In this document: positions 9,184 to 17,517 of the stretch, piece after piece
How the letters are laid out: every line of letters starts with the position of its first letter
How positions within the stretch are numbered: position 1 is the stretch's first letter
DNA from: Rhizobium sp. NZLR1
GTDB taxonomy: Bacteria > Pseudomonadota > Alphaproteobacteria > Rhizobiales > Rhizobiaceae
Assembly (NCBI RefSeq): GCF_017357385.1
Contig: NZ_CP071635.1
Location: 264,075 to 328,074, forward strand
Reading direction: 5' to 3'
DNA length: 64,000 bases
Position numbers and translations under genes: made by a program
Notes under the pieces: model-generated
The model's database searches: none
The model's input: only the letters and a program-made list of their open reading frames with translations
What the model was told of the DNA's origin: nothing

Positions 9184-9977
9184 CACTCCACCTTCATCTT
9201 TTCGCCACCTGAGGTGGAAGGAGCCGTCGCACTGAAGAATTTTTCCCGCCGCGCCTGTGCCAGATCCTTGTCGGTCTGTTCGGTCTGCAGCCAGGTTCCC
9301 ATCATGGTCATCTGTTGGGAGACGAGACCGCGAAGCTTCTGCATTTGCGCGACTTGCTGAGCGGCGATCTCGTGGCCGACCTGCAAAGCCTTCATCTGCC
9401 CGTCAGCCGTTTCGGACATCGACCGCAGCGAGGACATCGTATCCTCCTCGCTGTCGAACTGGTCGGCCGTGAGGCTCGCCGCCTTCAGCGAGCTGGCGAT
9501 CGTGTCACGGTTGGTGTTTGACCAGGACTGATAGGTCGAGGAGAACGTCGTGTTGTCCGGCAAATTCGTCTTGAGATCGGCATAGCTTTGAAAGCGTTGC
9601 TGAAGAACGTCGTCCGCATTTCCCATCGAAAAAGCGATGCCCTGTCCCTGGTCGATGATAGTGCGTAGCTGGTTGAGATCGCTTTCGACCTGCCCCCAGA
9701 CATGGTCAGGAAGCTGCGCGGTGTTTTGCAGCATGTTCTCGTAGATCTTCAGCTGGTTCTGAATCTGCTCTGCAAGCTGGCTGATCTGGGTCAGTTGATT
9801 GTCGACCTGGATGCCGGAGCTTTTCATGAGGTCCACGAGCTGCGCATTGTTGGCGAGCTGCGTCCATTCGGTCGCGGCGCCGGTGGCTGTACCGGCTTGC
9901 ACTGAGCCTGCGCGTCCAATCGTAAGAGCGGCGGCCGCCAAGCCGGCGAACCATCTATTTGAGCAGCGATGCGGCAT
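9180..9977 (-). CDS. trbJ: TrbJ, VirB5-like periplasmic conjugation protein
   Basis: TrbJ is the VirB5-type secreted protein, usually linked to the pilus tip or mating contact. The ATG at 9977 has GAGGAG 7 nt upstream and yields 265 residues with a signal peptide, MPHRCSNRWFAGLAAAALTI, cleaved near VQA-G. The longer open frame upstream of this ATG is the 3' part of trbE in another frame. The mature protein is helical, with Gln-rich heptads (QLTQISQLAEQIQNQLKIYE), as expected for VirB5. The gene overlaps trbE by 23 nt and trbK by 4 nt. Its tail RREKFF...SGGEKMKVEW is shared with TrbK. Confidence 0.92.
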   Translation of the reverse strand: MPHRCSNRWFAGLAAAALTIGRAGSVQAGTATGAATEWTQLANNAQLVDLMKSSGIQVDNQLTQISQLAEQIQNQLKIYENMLQNTAQLPDHVWGQVESDLNQLRTIIDQGQGIAFSMGNADDVLQQRFQSYADLKTNLPDNTTFSSTYQSWSNTNRDTIASSLKAASLTADQFDSEEDTMSSLRSMSETADGQMKALQVGHEIAAQQVAQMQKLRGLVSQQMTMMGTWLQTEQTDKDLAQARREKFFSATAPSTSGGEKMKVEW

Positions 9978-12405
9978 CTTGAACTCCTCTCGTTTCAAGC
10001 CAGTGGATCGGCCAGTCGTGGCCATGTTCGGATTTCAGTGTGCGGATGCGTTTGAGGTCCTCTTTGCCCGACGCGCCGACAAAGCTCAGCGCGACTGGCC
10101 CAAGCGACATGTTGAAGAGCCGCCGGCCTTCCGGCGTGGCGACGTAGTATTCGCGCTTCGGCATGGCGGTAGCGACGATCTCGATCTGCCGCTCGTTGAA
10201 GCCGATGCGCTCGTAGAATTCGCGCGTTCCCGACTCCCGGGCGGCGCCATTCGGAAGGCAAATCTTGGTGGGGCAGGATTCCTTCAGCACGTCGACAATG
10301 CCGGACCGTTCGGCATCGGAGATCGATTGGGTGGCAAGAACGACAGCGCAGTTCGCCTTGCGCAGCACCTTCAGCCACTCGCGAATTTTGTCGCGGAACA
10401 CAGGGTGGCCGAGCATCAGCCACGCCTCGTCAAGCACGATCAGACTTGGCGATCCGTCCAGGCGCTTTTCGATCCGGCGGAACAGGTAGGTCAATACTGG
10501 CACGAGGTTACGCTCGCCCATATTCATCAGTTGCTCGATCTCGAAGGTCTGGAAGGCGCCAAGCGTGAGGCCATCCTCTTCCGCATCAAGGAACTGACCC
10601 ATTGGACCATCGACGGTATAGTGATGCAGCGCGTCCTTGATCTCGCGCAATTGCACGCCGCTGACGAAATCCGAGAGCGAGCGACCAGAGGCGCTCGCCA
10701 TCAGTCCGACCTGCCGAGAGATGGCGTTACGATGATCGGGTGTGATGGTGACGCCCTGCAGGCCGATCAGCATCTCGATCCATTCCGTCGCCCAAGCCCG
10801 GTCGGCGTCACTCTTGAGTTCGGAGAGTGGGCAGAAGGCCAAGGCCCTCCCCTCTTCCGCATTGTCGCCGCCGATCTCATAATGATCGCCGCCAGCAGCG
10901 AGCGTCAGGGGTTGAAGTGAACTGCCTTTGTCAAAGGCGAAGATCTGCGCATTTTCGTACCGGCGAAACTGCGCGGCTATCAGGGCGAGAAGCGTCGACT
11001 TGCCCGAACCCGTTGGACCGAAGATCAGTGTGTGGCCGACATCATCGACGTGCAGGTTCAGACGAAACGATGTCGATCCGCTCGCAACCTGCATCAACGG
11101 CGGGGAATTCGCTGCGTAAAAGGGGCATGGCGCGACCGGGTTTCCCGACCAGACCGAGTTCAGCGGAATCAAGTCGGCGAGATTGCTGGTGTTGATCAGC
11201 GGCTCACGGATGTTGCAATACCAGTTGCCCGGCAAGCTGCCGAGATAGGCGTCGGTGGCATTGAGCGTTTCGATCCGCGCACCGAAACCTTCCGCCTGGA
11301 TCAACCGCCGGATCGCTTCGGCCTTTTCCTGGAGTGCTTCGCGATTGCTGTCGAACAGCACGACGACCGGTGTGTAATAGCCATAGGCAACCAGCTGTGA
11401 CGAGGCCTGCGCGATGGCATCCTCCGTCTCGACCACCATGGTCATCGCGTCCTGGTCGACGGATCGACTTTGTGTCTGGAATATCTGGTCGAAGAACGGC
11501 CGGACCTTCTGCTGCCATTTCTTGCGTGTGCGTTCGAGCTTCTGTCGAGCCTCCTCGGCATCGAGAAAGATGAAACGTGACGACCACCGATAGGTCAGCG
11601 GCATCATATCAAGGCTGTTCAAAATCCCCGGCCAGCTTTCGGCCGGCAGACCGTCGATCGCGATGACGCCGAGGAAACGGTTTTCGACCTTTGGCGTCAG
11701 TCCGTGCTCAAGCTCCGCCGTGGCAATCCAGTCGAGATACATCGGAATATCGGGAAGCCGGATTGGATGGCTTTCCCCAGTGGTGCAGAATCGGGCGAAC
11801 TGGAGCAACTCGTCATACCGGGCAATTCGCTCCCCTCCCCTCTCAAGTGTTTCGCGGGTTTCCATTCGCCGGATCGTAAGTGTGTTGGCAAAATACTGCT
11901 CAAGCTCACGCACCGCGTTCTTGAACACGAAGAGCACCGTGTCCGCGTAGGACTTCTTCCGGCTCTCCTCATCCGAATAGACGTATTTGCTGAGTGCAGT
12001 CTTCTTGGACTCAAGTGGCCGGTAGGTCAGGATCAGCGCATGCTTGCTCTCGAAATGCCCCTGCTCGCGCGCGAAATGCGCCCGACGCTCGGCATCGATT
12101 GCGCGGGTCACGGGGTCGGGGAAATGGCATCGATCCTCTGATGGATAGTCGACTGTTGGAATACGGATGGCCTCGACCTGGATCATCCAGCCGCTTCCGA
12201 GCCGTGACAGAACGGCATTGATCTGCCGCGACAACTCGTTGCGCTCGAGGTCGGTCGCACTTTCCGAGTCCGGTCCCGCGAAGTACCAGCCGGCCATCAG
12301 GCTTCCGTCCTTCAAGAGGAGAACACCATTGTCGACGAGGCCGGCATAGGGAACGAGATCGGCGAAGGACGGGCCGGTTACCCGGAAGCGTTTGAGAGCT
12401 ACCAT
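9955..12405 (-). CDS. trbE: TrbE, VirB4-like conjugation ATPase
   Basis: TrbE is the VirB4-type ATPase that powers pilus assembly and transfer. The 816 residues match the family length. An N-terminal VirB4/CagE domain precedes the ATPase core: Walker A in FGPTGSGKSTLLALIAAQF (about residue 460) and Walker B in SLIVLDEAWLMLGHP (about 645), followed by the conserved VVLATQSISDAERSGI segment. Both motifs are intact. The start is an ATG 10 nt after the trbD stop. The gene overlaps trbJ at its 3' end. Long ORFs on the opposite strand here are shadows. Confidence 0.96.
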   Translation of the reverse strand: MVALKRFRVTGPSFADLVPYAGLVDNGVLLLKDGSLMAGWYFAGPDSESATDLERNELSRQINAVLSRLGSGWMIQVEAIRIPTVDYPSEDRCHFPDPVTRAIDAERRAHFAREQGHFESKHALILTYRPLESKKTALSKYVYSDEESRKKSYADTVLFVFKNAVRELEQYFANTLTIRRMETRETLERGGERIARYDELLQFARFCTTGESHPIRLPDIPMYLDWIATAELEHGLTPKVENRFLGVIAIDGLPAESWPGILNSLDMMPLTYRWSSRFIFLDAEEARQKLERTRKKWQQKVRPFFDQIFQTQSRSVDQDAMTMVVETEDAIAQASSQLVAYGYYTPVVVLFDSNREALQEKAEAIRRLIQAEGFGARIETLNATDAYLGSLPGNWYCNIREPLINTSNLADLIPLNSVWSGNPVAPCPFYAANSPPLMQVASGSTSFRLNLHVDDVGHTLIFGPTGSGKSTLLALIAAQFRRYENAQIFAFDKGSSLQPLTLAAGGDHYEIGGDNAEEGRALAFCPLSELKSDADRAWATEWIEMLIGLQGVTITPDHRNAISRQVGLMASASGRSLSDFVSGVQLREIKDALHHYTVDGPMGQFLDAEEDGLTLGAFQTFEIEQLMNMGERNLVPVLTYLFRRIEKRLDGSPSLIVLDEAWLMLGHPVFRDKIREWLKVLRKANCAVVLATQSISDAERSGIVDVLKESCPTKICLPNGAARESGTREFYERIGFNERQIEIVATAMPKREYYVATPEGRRLFNMSLGPVALSFVGASGKEDLKRIRTLKSEHGHDWPIHWLETRGVQDAASLLK

Positions 12406-12415
12406 GGCCGCCTCC

Positions 12416-12715
12416 TCAATACCGGCGCCACGGCGAAGTGGTTGCCTTGTAGTAGGGCTTGTAAGAAATGTGCCTGATATAGACTTGGCGCATGATCGGA
12501 TCCGACTTCGCCATCATCCTGAGCGCCCCGACGATGACGATCCAGACGGCGATGCCGAAGAGCGCCGAATAGACCGTGAGAACCACGAAGATGAGAATGA
12601 CGGCCGCAAGGCCGGTGATCAGCACCAATTCGCGGTCCGCGCCCATCAGAAGGTTCGGGCGCGAGAGGGCACGATGGATGCGATTGCGTCGCAAGCCGGA
12701 CACGGACTCAGCCAT
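12416..12715 (-). CDS. trbD: TrbD, VirB3-like inner-membrane protein
   Basis: TrbD is the VirB3-type small inner-membrane protein that works with TrbE (VirB4). The 99-residue product begins [20 protein letters not shown] and has the family-typical [19 protein letters not shown] leading into two membrane helices (about 35-70). It ends in a conserved basic-aromatic tail, [14 protein letters not shown]. The start has an excellent GGGAG just upstream and overlaps the end of trbC by 8 nt. The longer in-frame extension to 12745 is within trbC and was not used. Confidence 0.92.
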   Translation of the reverse strand: MAESVSGLRRNRIHRALSRPNLLMGADRELVLITGLAAVILIFVVLTVYSALFGIAVWIVIVGALRMMAKSDPIMRQVYIRHISYKPYYKATTSPWRRY

Positions 12716-13091
12716 CATCTCCCTCCCCTCCCCCGTTCGAACCAATTGACGTGACCTGCTCGTCGGTTAGCCCGATCGAAGCGCCGGTCGCACCGAACAG
12801 GCCGACGATGTTGGTGGCGCCGAGCAGGATGCCGGCGACGAGAACGACGTACACAAGGCGCCGTGCGAAATCGTTGAGCTCGCCGCCGAAGATGAGCATG
12901 CCGCCGGCAATGGCCACGGCTGCAAGCGCGATCGCACCCGCGACCGGGCCGGTGATCGACTCCTGAATCTGCTGCAGTGGCCCTTCCCATGGGAGGCTGC
13001 CGCCGGAACTGGCGAGCGCCGGCGCGACAGAGGCAAGAACGATTTGCGCCGCCACGAGCGCGGCGGCGATGAGGGTATGCTTACGCGACAT
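12708..13091 (-). CDS. trbC: TrbC, conjugative pilin precursor (VirB2-like)
   Basis: TrbC is the pilin precursor. From the ATG at 13091 (GGAGG 7 nt upstream) the protein is 127 residues. A long signal peptide ends near [11 protein letters not shown], and two strongly hydrophobic helices follow ([18 protein letters not shown] and [20 protein letters not shown]), the VirB2/TrbC pilin pattern. In the related RP4 and Ti systems this pilin is cyclised by a TraF peptidase, and no traF is visible in this window. The gene overlaps the trbB stop by 11 nt. An in-frame upstream ATG at 13190 is inside trbB and is unlikely. Confidence 0.92.
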   Translation of the reverse strand: MSRKHTLIAAALVAAQIVLASVAPALASSGGSLPWEGPLQQIQESITGPVAGAIALAAVAIAGGMLIFGGELNDFARRLVYVVLVAGILLGATNIVGLFGATGASIGLTDEQVTSIGSNGGGEGDDG

Positions 13092-14058
13092 GGCGCGCCT
13101 CCTGTTCTTCGGTGAGCTGATCGGATTCGATCTCGTACTGTCCGTTGATGAACCGCTCGACTTGAATGATGTCGCGAACAAGCCGCCCACGCGGCGTCCG
13201 CTCGATCGAGATGACCAAGTCGACGGCCTCTCCGATCACCTCGTGCATCGGCTGCTGGCTTGCTTCGGCGGTCAGCTGTTCAAGCCGACGCAGCGCTGAC
13301 ATGGCGGAGTTCGAGTGAATGGTCGCCACGCCGCCTGGGTGACCGGTGTTCCAGGCCTTGAGCAACGTCAGGGCCGCGCCGTCGCGAACTTCGCCAACGA
13401 CGATCCGGTCGGGGCGCAAGCGCATTGTGCTCTTCAAGAGCCGCGCCATGTCGATCGAATCGCTGGTATGCAGGAGAACGGCGTTTTCGGCCGCGCATTG
13501 GATTTCCGCGGTATCCTCAAGAATGACGAGACGATCCTGCGGCGCAGATTTGACGATCTCGTGGATGACCGCGTTCGCTAGCGTCGTCTTGCCCGAGCCC
13601 GTTCCGCCGGAAATGATGATGTTCAGCCTCGTGGAAATGGCGCTGCGGATCGTGGCGGCTTGGTATTCTGTCATCACGCCGGCGCGAATATAGTCTTCGA
13701 GCGGAATGAGGCGCGATACCCGGCGACGAATCGTGAAGGCAGGCTTGGTGACAACGGGCGGCAACAGTCCCTCGAAGCGGTGGCCACCGATTGGCAGCTC
13801 GCCGGAGATGATTGGCTGTTCCGTGTCGACCTCTGACTGAAGCGCGTGCGCCACTGTACCGATCACCATCTCCGCTGCAGCCGACGACATCTCGCCGGCG
13901 GGCGTAACGCCGTGACCGAGCCGTTCGATGAACAACTTTCCGTCCGGATTAAGCATGATCTCGACGACGTTCGCGTCGTCCAGGGCAACACAAAGCTGGT
14001 CGCCGAGCGCCTCCTGAAGTTTGCGGACGAGCCGAGGGTGAGAGCGAAGCTGGTTCAC
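13081..14058 (-). CDS. trbB: TrbB, VirB11-like secretion ATPase
   Basis: TrbB is the VirB11-type hexameric ATPase at the cytoplasmic base of the channel. The 325-residue protein has Walker A ([19 protein letters not shown], about residue 150), the Asp box [11 protein letters not shown], Walker B-like [13 protein letters not shown], and the His-box region [14 protein letters not shown], all intact. It starts with GTG inside the traI stop codon (GTGA), preceded by AAGGAG. This overlap places it second in the quorum-regulated traI-trb operon. Confidence 0.96.
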   Translation of the reverse strand: MNQLRSHPRLVRKLQEALGDQLCVALDDANVVEIMLNPDGKLFIERLGHGVTPAGEMSSAAAEMVIGTVAHALQSEVDTEQPIISGELPIGGHRFEGLLPPVVTKPAFTIRRRVSRLIPLEDYIRAGVMTEYQAATIRSAISTRLNIIISGGTGSGKTTLANAVIHEIVKSAPQDRLVILEDTAEIQCAAENAVLLHTSDSIDMARLLKSTMRLRPDRIVVGEVRDGAALTLLKAWNTGHPGGVATIHSNSAMSALRRLEQLTAEASQQPMHEVIGEAVDLVISIERTPRGRLVRDIIQVERFINGQYEIESDQLTEEQEARHVA

Positions 14059-14693
14059 GGATTTCTCCTTACGCTGCCTGGCTGACAGGGGGCGAGTTCA
14101 GAACGGTAGTTGGAGGGGCGAAGCCTGAGGAACGTGGCCGCATTGGCGGCCAGCGTGCCCGCTACGGCCGTCGTCACGCCGATCTTCTTGGGTTCGCCTA
14201 AACGATGCAGCTGCCACCCCACGCGGGCGAGGATGCGCTCAAACCGAAGATCGGTCACCGTAACAATCTCAGTGTACCCGTTTGCCAGGCACCATTCGAT
14301 GATGCCAGCGAACATGGTCAGCGTCGCTTCATGGACCGAGCCGACGCCCCTCCCCTCCGCGAGAGCCGTGTCGACACAGAAGCGAGAACTCTCGATCATC
14401 GCGGCATGCCCCTTGAGTTGGCCGTCGGGGAGCAGCGACGGGAAAACGTCGGCCACCATTGTCGGTCCGAGCGCAGGAAGAAGCCTCGCGCACCCCGCCA
14501 ATTCGCCGGTCTCTGCGATGGCGAGAATATAGGTCGGCCGAAGCGCGTCGAAACGATCGGACTCGCACCCCGCCGTTACATCGACTTCCCAGCCCAGGCG
14601 ATCGGAAAAGACCCGAGCACGAAGCTGATAGTGGATGTGTAGGAGATGCGCCTCTTGGATCGTCCGGGGTGTTGAGAGCGCGAGAGCCCGCAT
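14055..14693 (-). CDS. traI: TraI, acyl-homoserine lactone synthase (LuxI family)
   Basis: TraI makes the acyl-homoserine lactone signal sensed by TraR, from S-adenosylmethionine and acyl-ACP. The 212 residues carry the LuxI-family invariant positions: Arg25 and Phe29 in LRARVFSDRLGW, Trp35, Asp46 and Asp49, Arg70, and Glu101/Arg104 in MIESSRFCVDTA. The C-terminal half has the typical ANGYTEIVTVTDLRFERIL block. It is the first gene of the traI-trbBCDEJKLFGHI operon, overlapping trbB by 4 nt. With traR downstream of trbI, this gives a self-inducing circuit damped by TraM. Confidence 0.96.
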   Translation of the reverse strand: MRALALSTPRTIQEAHLLHIHYQLRARVFSDRLGWEVDVTAGCESDRFDALRPTYILAIAETGELAGCARLLPALGPTMVADVFPSLLPDGQLKGHAAMIESSRFCVDTALAEGRGVGSVHEATLTMFAGIIEWCLANGYTEIVTVTDLRFERILARVGWQLHRLGEPKKIGVTTAVAGTLAANAATFLRLRPSNYRSELAPCQPGSVRRNP

Positions 14694-14752
14694 GATCTTT
14701 CTCCGTCGTTGTTGGTCGGCGGGAAATCAGCACAGTTTGGAATCGGAGGGCA

Positions 14753-14864
14753 GTTGTAGGATTCAACATGCACGTAGCGAGGTGAGTCGTGGCTCATGAG
14801 GGGTGTGGCGCTACAGAGCCGCCTAATCTACTTGCTGCTACACTGTTCGGATTTGTAGGATTCA
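14753..14864. promoter_or_regulatory. direct repeats in the traI-repA promoter region
   Basis: The 12-bp sequence TTGTAGGATTCA occurs twice, at 14754-14765 and 14853-14864, 99 bp apart and in the same orientation. The first copy is extended to a near-dyad (GTTGtAgGaTtCAAC). They lie 60-170 bp upstream of the traI ATG, between the divergent traI and repA genes. They do not match the Ti tra box, but position suggests binding sites for TraR or a replication regulator. The 376-bp intergenic region contains no gene. Confidence 0.4.
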
Positions 14865-14963
14865 CAGGAGAACATTCCGGGATCAGGGAGCCGGGCATTT
14901 GTGGCTAACTCCCGGAGCGGAAAAGCAAAAAACCGAACAGCCTTATGCAGATTGCCCCCGGTC

Positions 14964-14980
14964 GTTAACCTTTTGTTAAC
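14964..14980. promoter_or_regulatory. paired GTTAAC motifs upstream of repA
   Basis: GTTAAC, itself a palindrome, occurs twice with a 5-bp spacer about 90-105 bp upstream of the repA start. The location fits a RepA/RepB-controlled promoter or an operator. It is 17 bp long and lacks the central GC of the published RepB-binding consensus, so I do not call it parS. Confidence 0.3.
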
Positions 14981-15069
14981 CCTAAACCTCTGGACCAGTT
15001 CGGAGAATCGTGTTCTATTTTTAGCGGGCAATGGCCGGTAAACCGGCGAAAAGCCGCCAAGAGGGACAG

Positions 15070-16293
15070 ATGGCGATAGCAAACCGAGTAGAAGCAAGTG
15101 TTGGCTCGAAGGAAGATGCCGGCAGCAAAATCATGCGCCATGCCGGGCTTCTGTCCGGGCAATTGCAGCAGCTCAGAACTCGTATGTATCCGCCAAAATC
15201 GGAAAAGACCCTGCGTCCCTTTCTGACCAACGAAGTGTCGAAGCTGACGTCTATACCCGATTCCACCCTGAAGCTCATGTCCACCGAAGGACGTGGGCCG
15301 ATTCCCAGTAGGCTGGAAAATAACCATCGCGTCTACACGCTGGACCAGATCAATGAACTGCGTGAATTGTTCGCGATTCAGAAACCTGCAGACGCCTTGC
15401 GATTCCTTCCTCGTCGACGTGCCGGCGAGCACCTCCAGGTTCTTGCGATAGCCAACTTCAAGGGCGGCAGCGCGAAGACGACAACCTGTGTCCACCTTGC
15501 CCACTATCTCGCCCTTCATGGGTATCGCGTCCTCGCACTCGACCTGGACCCGCAAGCATCCTTGTCCGCTTTGTTCGGTGCTCAGCCAGAAGTTGATGTT
15601 GGGTCGAATGAAACGATCTATGCCGCTTTGCGTTACGATGACGCCGAGCGTCGTCCCATCCGCGATATAATTCGCAGGACATATTTCGATGGCATCGACC
15701 TCATTCCGGGCAATCTTGAAGTCATGGAGTATGAGCACGAAACGCCACGGATCTTGGCGAACAAGGCCAACTCCGGCGCAATCTTTTTTGAGCGGCTGAA
15801 ACTCGCCCTTTCGGAAGTCGCGGCGGACTACGACATCGTGATTCTCGACACTCCGCCGTCCCTCGGCTTTCTGACCTTGAGCGCGATATACGCAGCGACT
15901 AGCATGATCATTACGGTCCACCCTGCCATGCTGGACGTCGCGTCAATGAGCCAGTTCCTTCTCATGATGGGTGATCTGATTAGTGTTCTGAACGAGAGCG
16001 GCGCTCAGTTGGACCAGGACTTCATCCGGTATCTGGTTACACGACACGACCCCAATGACGCGCCACAGTCGCAAGTCGTTGCGATGCTTCGGCACCTGTT
16101 CGGCTCCGATGTATTATTGCCGACCGCCATTGAAAGCACCGCCGTTGAAGCAGCCGGCTTGGCGAAGCGCTCGGTATACGAGCTCGAATTGGGACAGATC
16201 GGACGCGATACTCACAAGCGTGCCCGCGAGGCGGTAGATGCTGTGAACGAGGCGATTGTTCGCCTCGTCAATGAGAGCTGGGGGCGGACATGA
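15070..16293 (+). CDS. repA: RepA, ParA-type plasmid partition ATPase and repressor
   Basis: RepA is the ParA-family ATPase of repABC plasmids; with RepB it partitions the plasmid and represses its own operon. The ATG at 15070 has GAGGG 6 nt upstream and gives 407 residues, the usual size. A further in-frame ATG at 15031 is less likely. An N-terminal helix-turn-helix-like region (KLTSIPDSTLKLMSTEGRGP) precedes the deviant Walker A IANFKGGSAKTTTCVHLAHY (about residue 125), the Walker A' DLDPQAS, and Walker B VILDTPPSLGFLT. repB starts inside its stop codon, so the two are translationally coupled. Confidence 0.95.
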   Translation: MAIANRVEASVGSKEDAGSKIMRHAGLLSGQLQQLRTRMYPPKSEKTLRPFLTNEVSKLTSIPDSTLKLMSTEGRGPIPSRLENNHRVYTLDQINELRELFAIQKPADALRFLPRRRAGEHLQVLAIANFKGGSAKTTTCVHLAHYLALHGYRVLALDLDPQASLSALFGAQPEVDVGSNETIYAALRYDDAERRPIRDIIRRTYFDGIDLIPGNLEVMEYEHETPRILANKANSGAIFFERLKLALSEVAADYDIVILDTPPSLGFLTLSAIYAATSMIITVHPAMLDVASMSQFLLMMGDLISVLNESGAQLDQDFIRYLVTRHDPNDAPQSQVVAMLRHLFGSDVLLPTAIESTAVEAAGLAKRSVYELELGQIGRDTHKRAREAVDAVNEAIVRLVNESWGRT

Positions 16294-17327
16294 GCAAATC
16301 CCCTCGCAAGTCGATTGTCGCCAGCTTCGGGTTGCTTTCCGCAGAGCTGGAAAGCGATCAGGCTGCGGATCAACAGCAGCCGTCGCAGGCCCCTGCCCCG
16401 GTTCCGGGAAATCGTGTCGGAGCAGGTGTGATCGGTGCTGCACACCGAGCAATCGACGACATTCGAACAGAGCGAGATCGCTTGAAGGCTATCGTGGAGT
16501 CGGGCGGTGGTTCGGTTCGCGAGTTGGATCCGTCGCTCATCGACCCATCCCCCTATCCGGACAGACTGCCGGACGATGACGCAACGAGCTTCGAGGCGTT
16601 CAAACGGTCGATCGAGACTGAGGGGCAAAAGGTTCCCGTCCAGGTTCGCAAACACCCTTCGTCCCCAGGTCGCTATCAGATCGTTTACGGTCATCGACGC
16701 TGGCTCGCTGCCATGCAGCTTGACAGGCCTGTTCGCGCTCTCGAAGTCGAGATTTCCGACCTCGACCTAGTTCTTGCACAAGGCATCGAAAACGCGGGTC
16801 GCCAAGACCTCACCTGGATCGAGCGCGCGCTGTTTGCCTCCCGAATGGATGATGCGGGGATCAAGCCTCGGCACATCTACGCTGCGCTTTCGATCGAGGA
16901 CGCAGAACTGGCTCGGATGCGGAATGTCTACAGGATCGTTCCCGCGGATATCATCGAGGCCATTGGGCGGGCGCCGAAGATCGGGCGGCCACGTTGGCTC
17001 GACCTTGCCAAGACGGTTGCGGGCGACACGGGAGCGCTCGATGCCCTAAGGGCAGCACTGGTTGGGAGGGGCGATGCGGTTGAGACGTCCGATCAAAGGT
17101 TTCAGCGTGCATTGAACGCCATCAAGCCAGTATCGGCTGGTCGGAGAGAGCCAAGCCCGATTACAGACAAGAGCGGAACGAAGCTTGGCGCCCTGTTGAT
17201 ATCCTCGAAAGAGGTTCGAATTTCGGCTGAGGGTTCACTCGGGGTCGACTTTTTGAAGTTTGTTGAAGCGGAGCTCCCAGCGCTAACGGAGCGCTTTGTC
17301 CGCCTGCGAGAAGACGAGAAACCCTGA
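16290..17327 (+). CDS. repB: RepB, ParB-type centromere-binding protein
   Basis: RepB is the ParB-family DNA-binding partner of RepA. The 345-residue protein starts ATGAGC, overlapping the repA stop by 4 nt. A variable N-terminus is followed by the ParB/Sulfiredoxin-like nuclease-fold region with VPVQVRKHPSSPGRYQIVYG and the conserved GHRRWLAA box (about 95-150). A helix-turn-helix region (about 160-200) and the RepB C-terminal dimerisation segment follow. Its stop codon (17325-17327) lies inside a 24-bp palindrome that may be one of its own binding sites. Confidence 0.95.
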   Translation: MSKSPRKSIVASFGLLSAELESDQAADQQQPSQAPAPVPGNRVGAGVIGAAHRAIDDIRTERDRLKAIVESGGGSVRELDPSLIDPSPYPDRLPDDDATSFEAFKRSIETEGQKVPVQVRKHPSSPGRYQIVYGHRRWLAAMQLDRPVRALEVEISDLDLVLAQGIENAGRQDLTWIERALFASRMDDAGIKPRHIYAALSIEDAELARMRNVYRIVPADIIEAIGRAPKIGRPRWLDLAKTVAGDTGALDALRAALVGRGDAVETSDQRFQRALNAIKPVSAGRREPSPITDKSGTKLGALLISSKEVRISAEGSLGVDFLKFVEAELPALTERFVRLREDEKP

Positions 17328-17342
17328 CAGCTGTCAGGGTTT
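17319..17342. promoter_or_regulatory. 24-bp perfect palindrome overlapping the repB stop, candidate parS
   Basis: The half-site AAACCCTGACAG is followed immediately by its exact reverse complement. The same core recurs just after repC at 18762-18789. repABC plasmids carry RepB-binding palindromes near repB/repC, so this is a candidate centromere site. It does not match the published GTT-N4-GC-N4-AAC consensus, so the assignment is by position and repetition. Confidence 0.55.
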
Positions 17343-17371
17343 GGAGATAAAAAAAGGACGAACTGCAAAAG

Positions 17372-17422
17372 AAAAAGGCCCCCCAAACGTTGCCGTCGTG
17401 GAAGCCTCTCTCAATGTGTGAC
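17372..17422 (-). ncRNA. repABC antisense RNA (ctRNA / incA-type)
   Basis: repABC plasmids encode a small counter-transcript between repB and repC that lowers RepC synthesis and determines incompatibility. The minus strand shows a promoter TTGACT (17457-17452), 17-bp spacer and GATTCT (17434-17429). A start would fall near 17422, about 50 nt before a terminator. The terminator is a hairpin from GGCTTCC paired with GGGGGGCC, including two G-U pairs, followed by five T residues (17376-17372). Length and position fit known ctRNAs. The flanking sequence with GAATCCCAGTCAAGAGTC is typical of this intergenic region. Exact ends are estimates. Confidence 0.65.
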
Positions 17423-17517
17423 AACTAGAGAATCGCATTTCCCCGAATCCCAGTCAAGAGTCTTTGGCACCGTAATTTGGTGAGCAGGTTTCTTTTGCCT
17501 TTTTGAAGGTGAAGAAA

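Noticed and set aside
9799..10920. 373-residue plus-strand ORF opposite trbE
   Set aside because: It is antisense to trbE, which has intact Walker motifs. The product looks like reversed-frame composition only.
14941..14960. Possible Ti-type tra box half (TGCAGATTG) upstream of repA
   Set aside because: Only one half resembles the tra box. The other half does not pair, so it is too weak to call.
14964..14980. GTTAAC pair as a parS site
   Set aside because: The spacing is 17 bp and the central GC of the published RepB consensus is missing. It is left as an unspecific regulatory motif.
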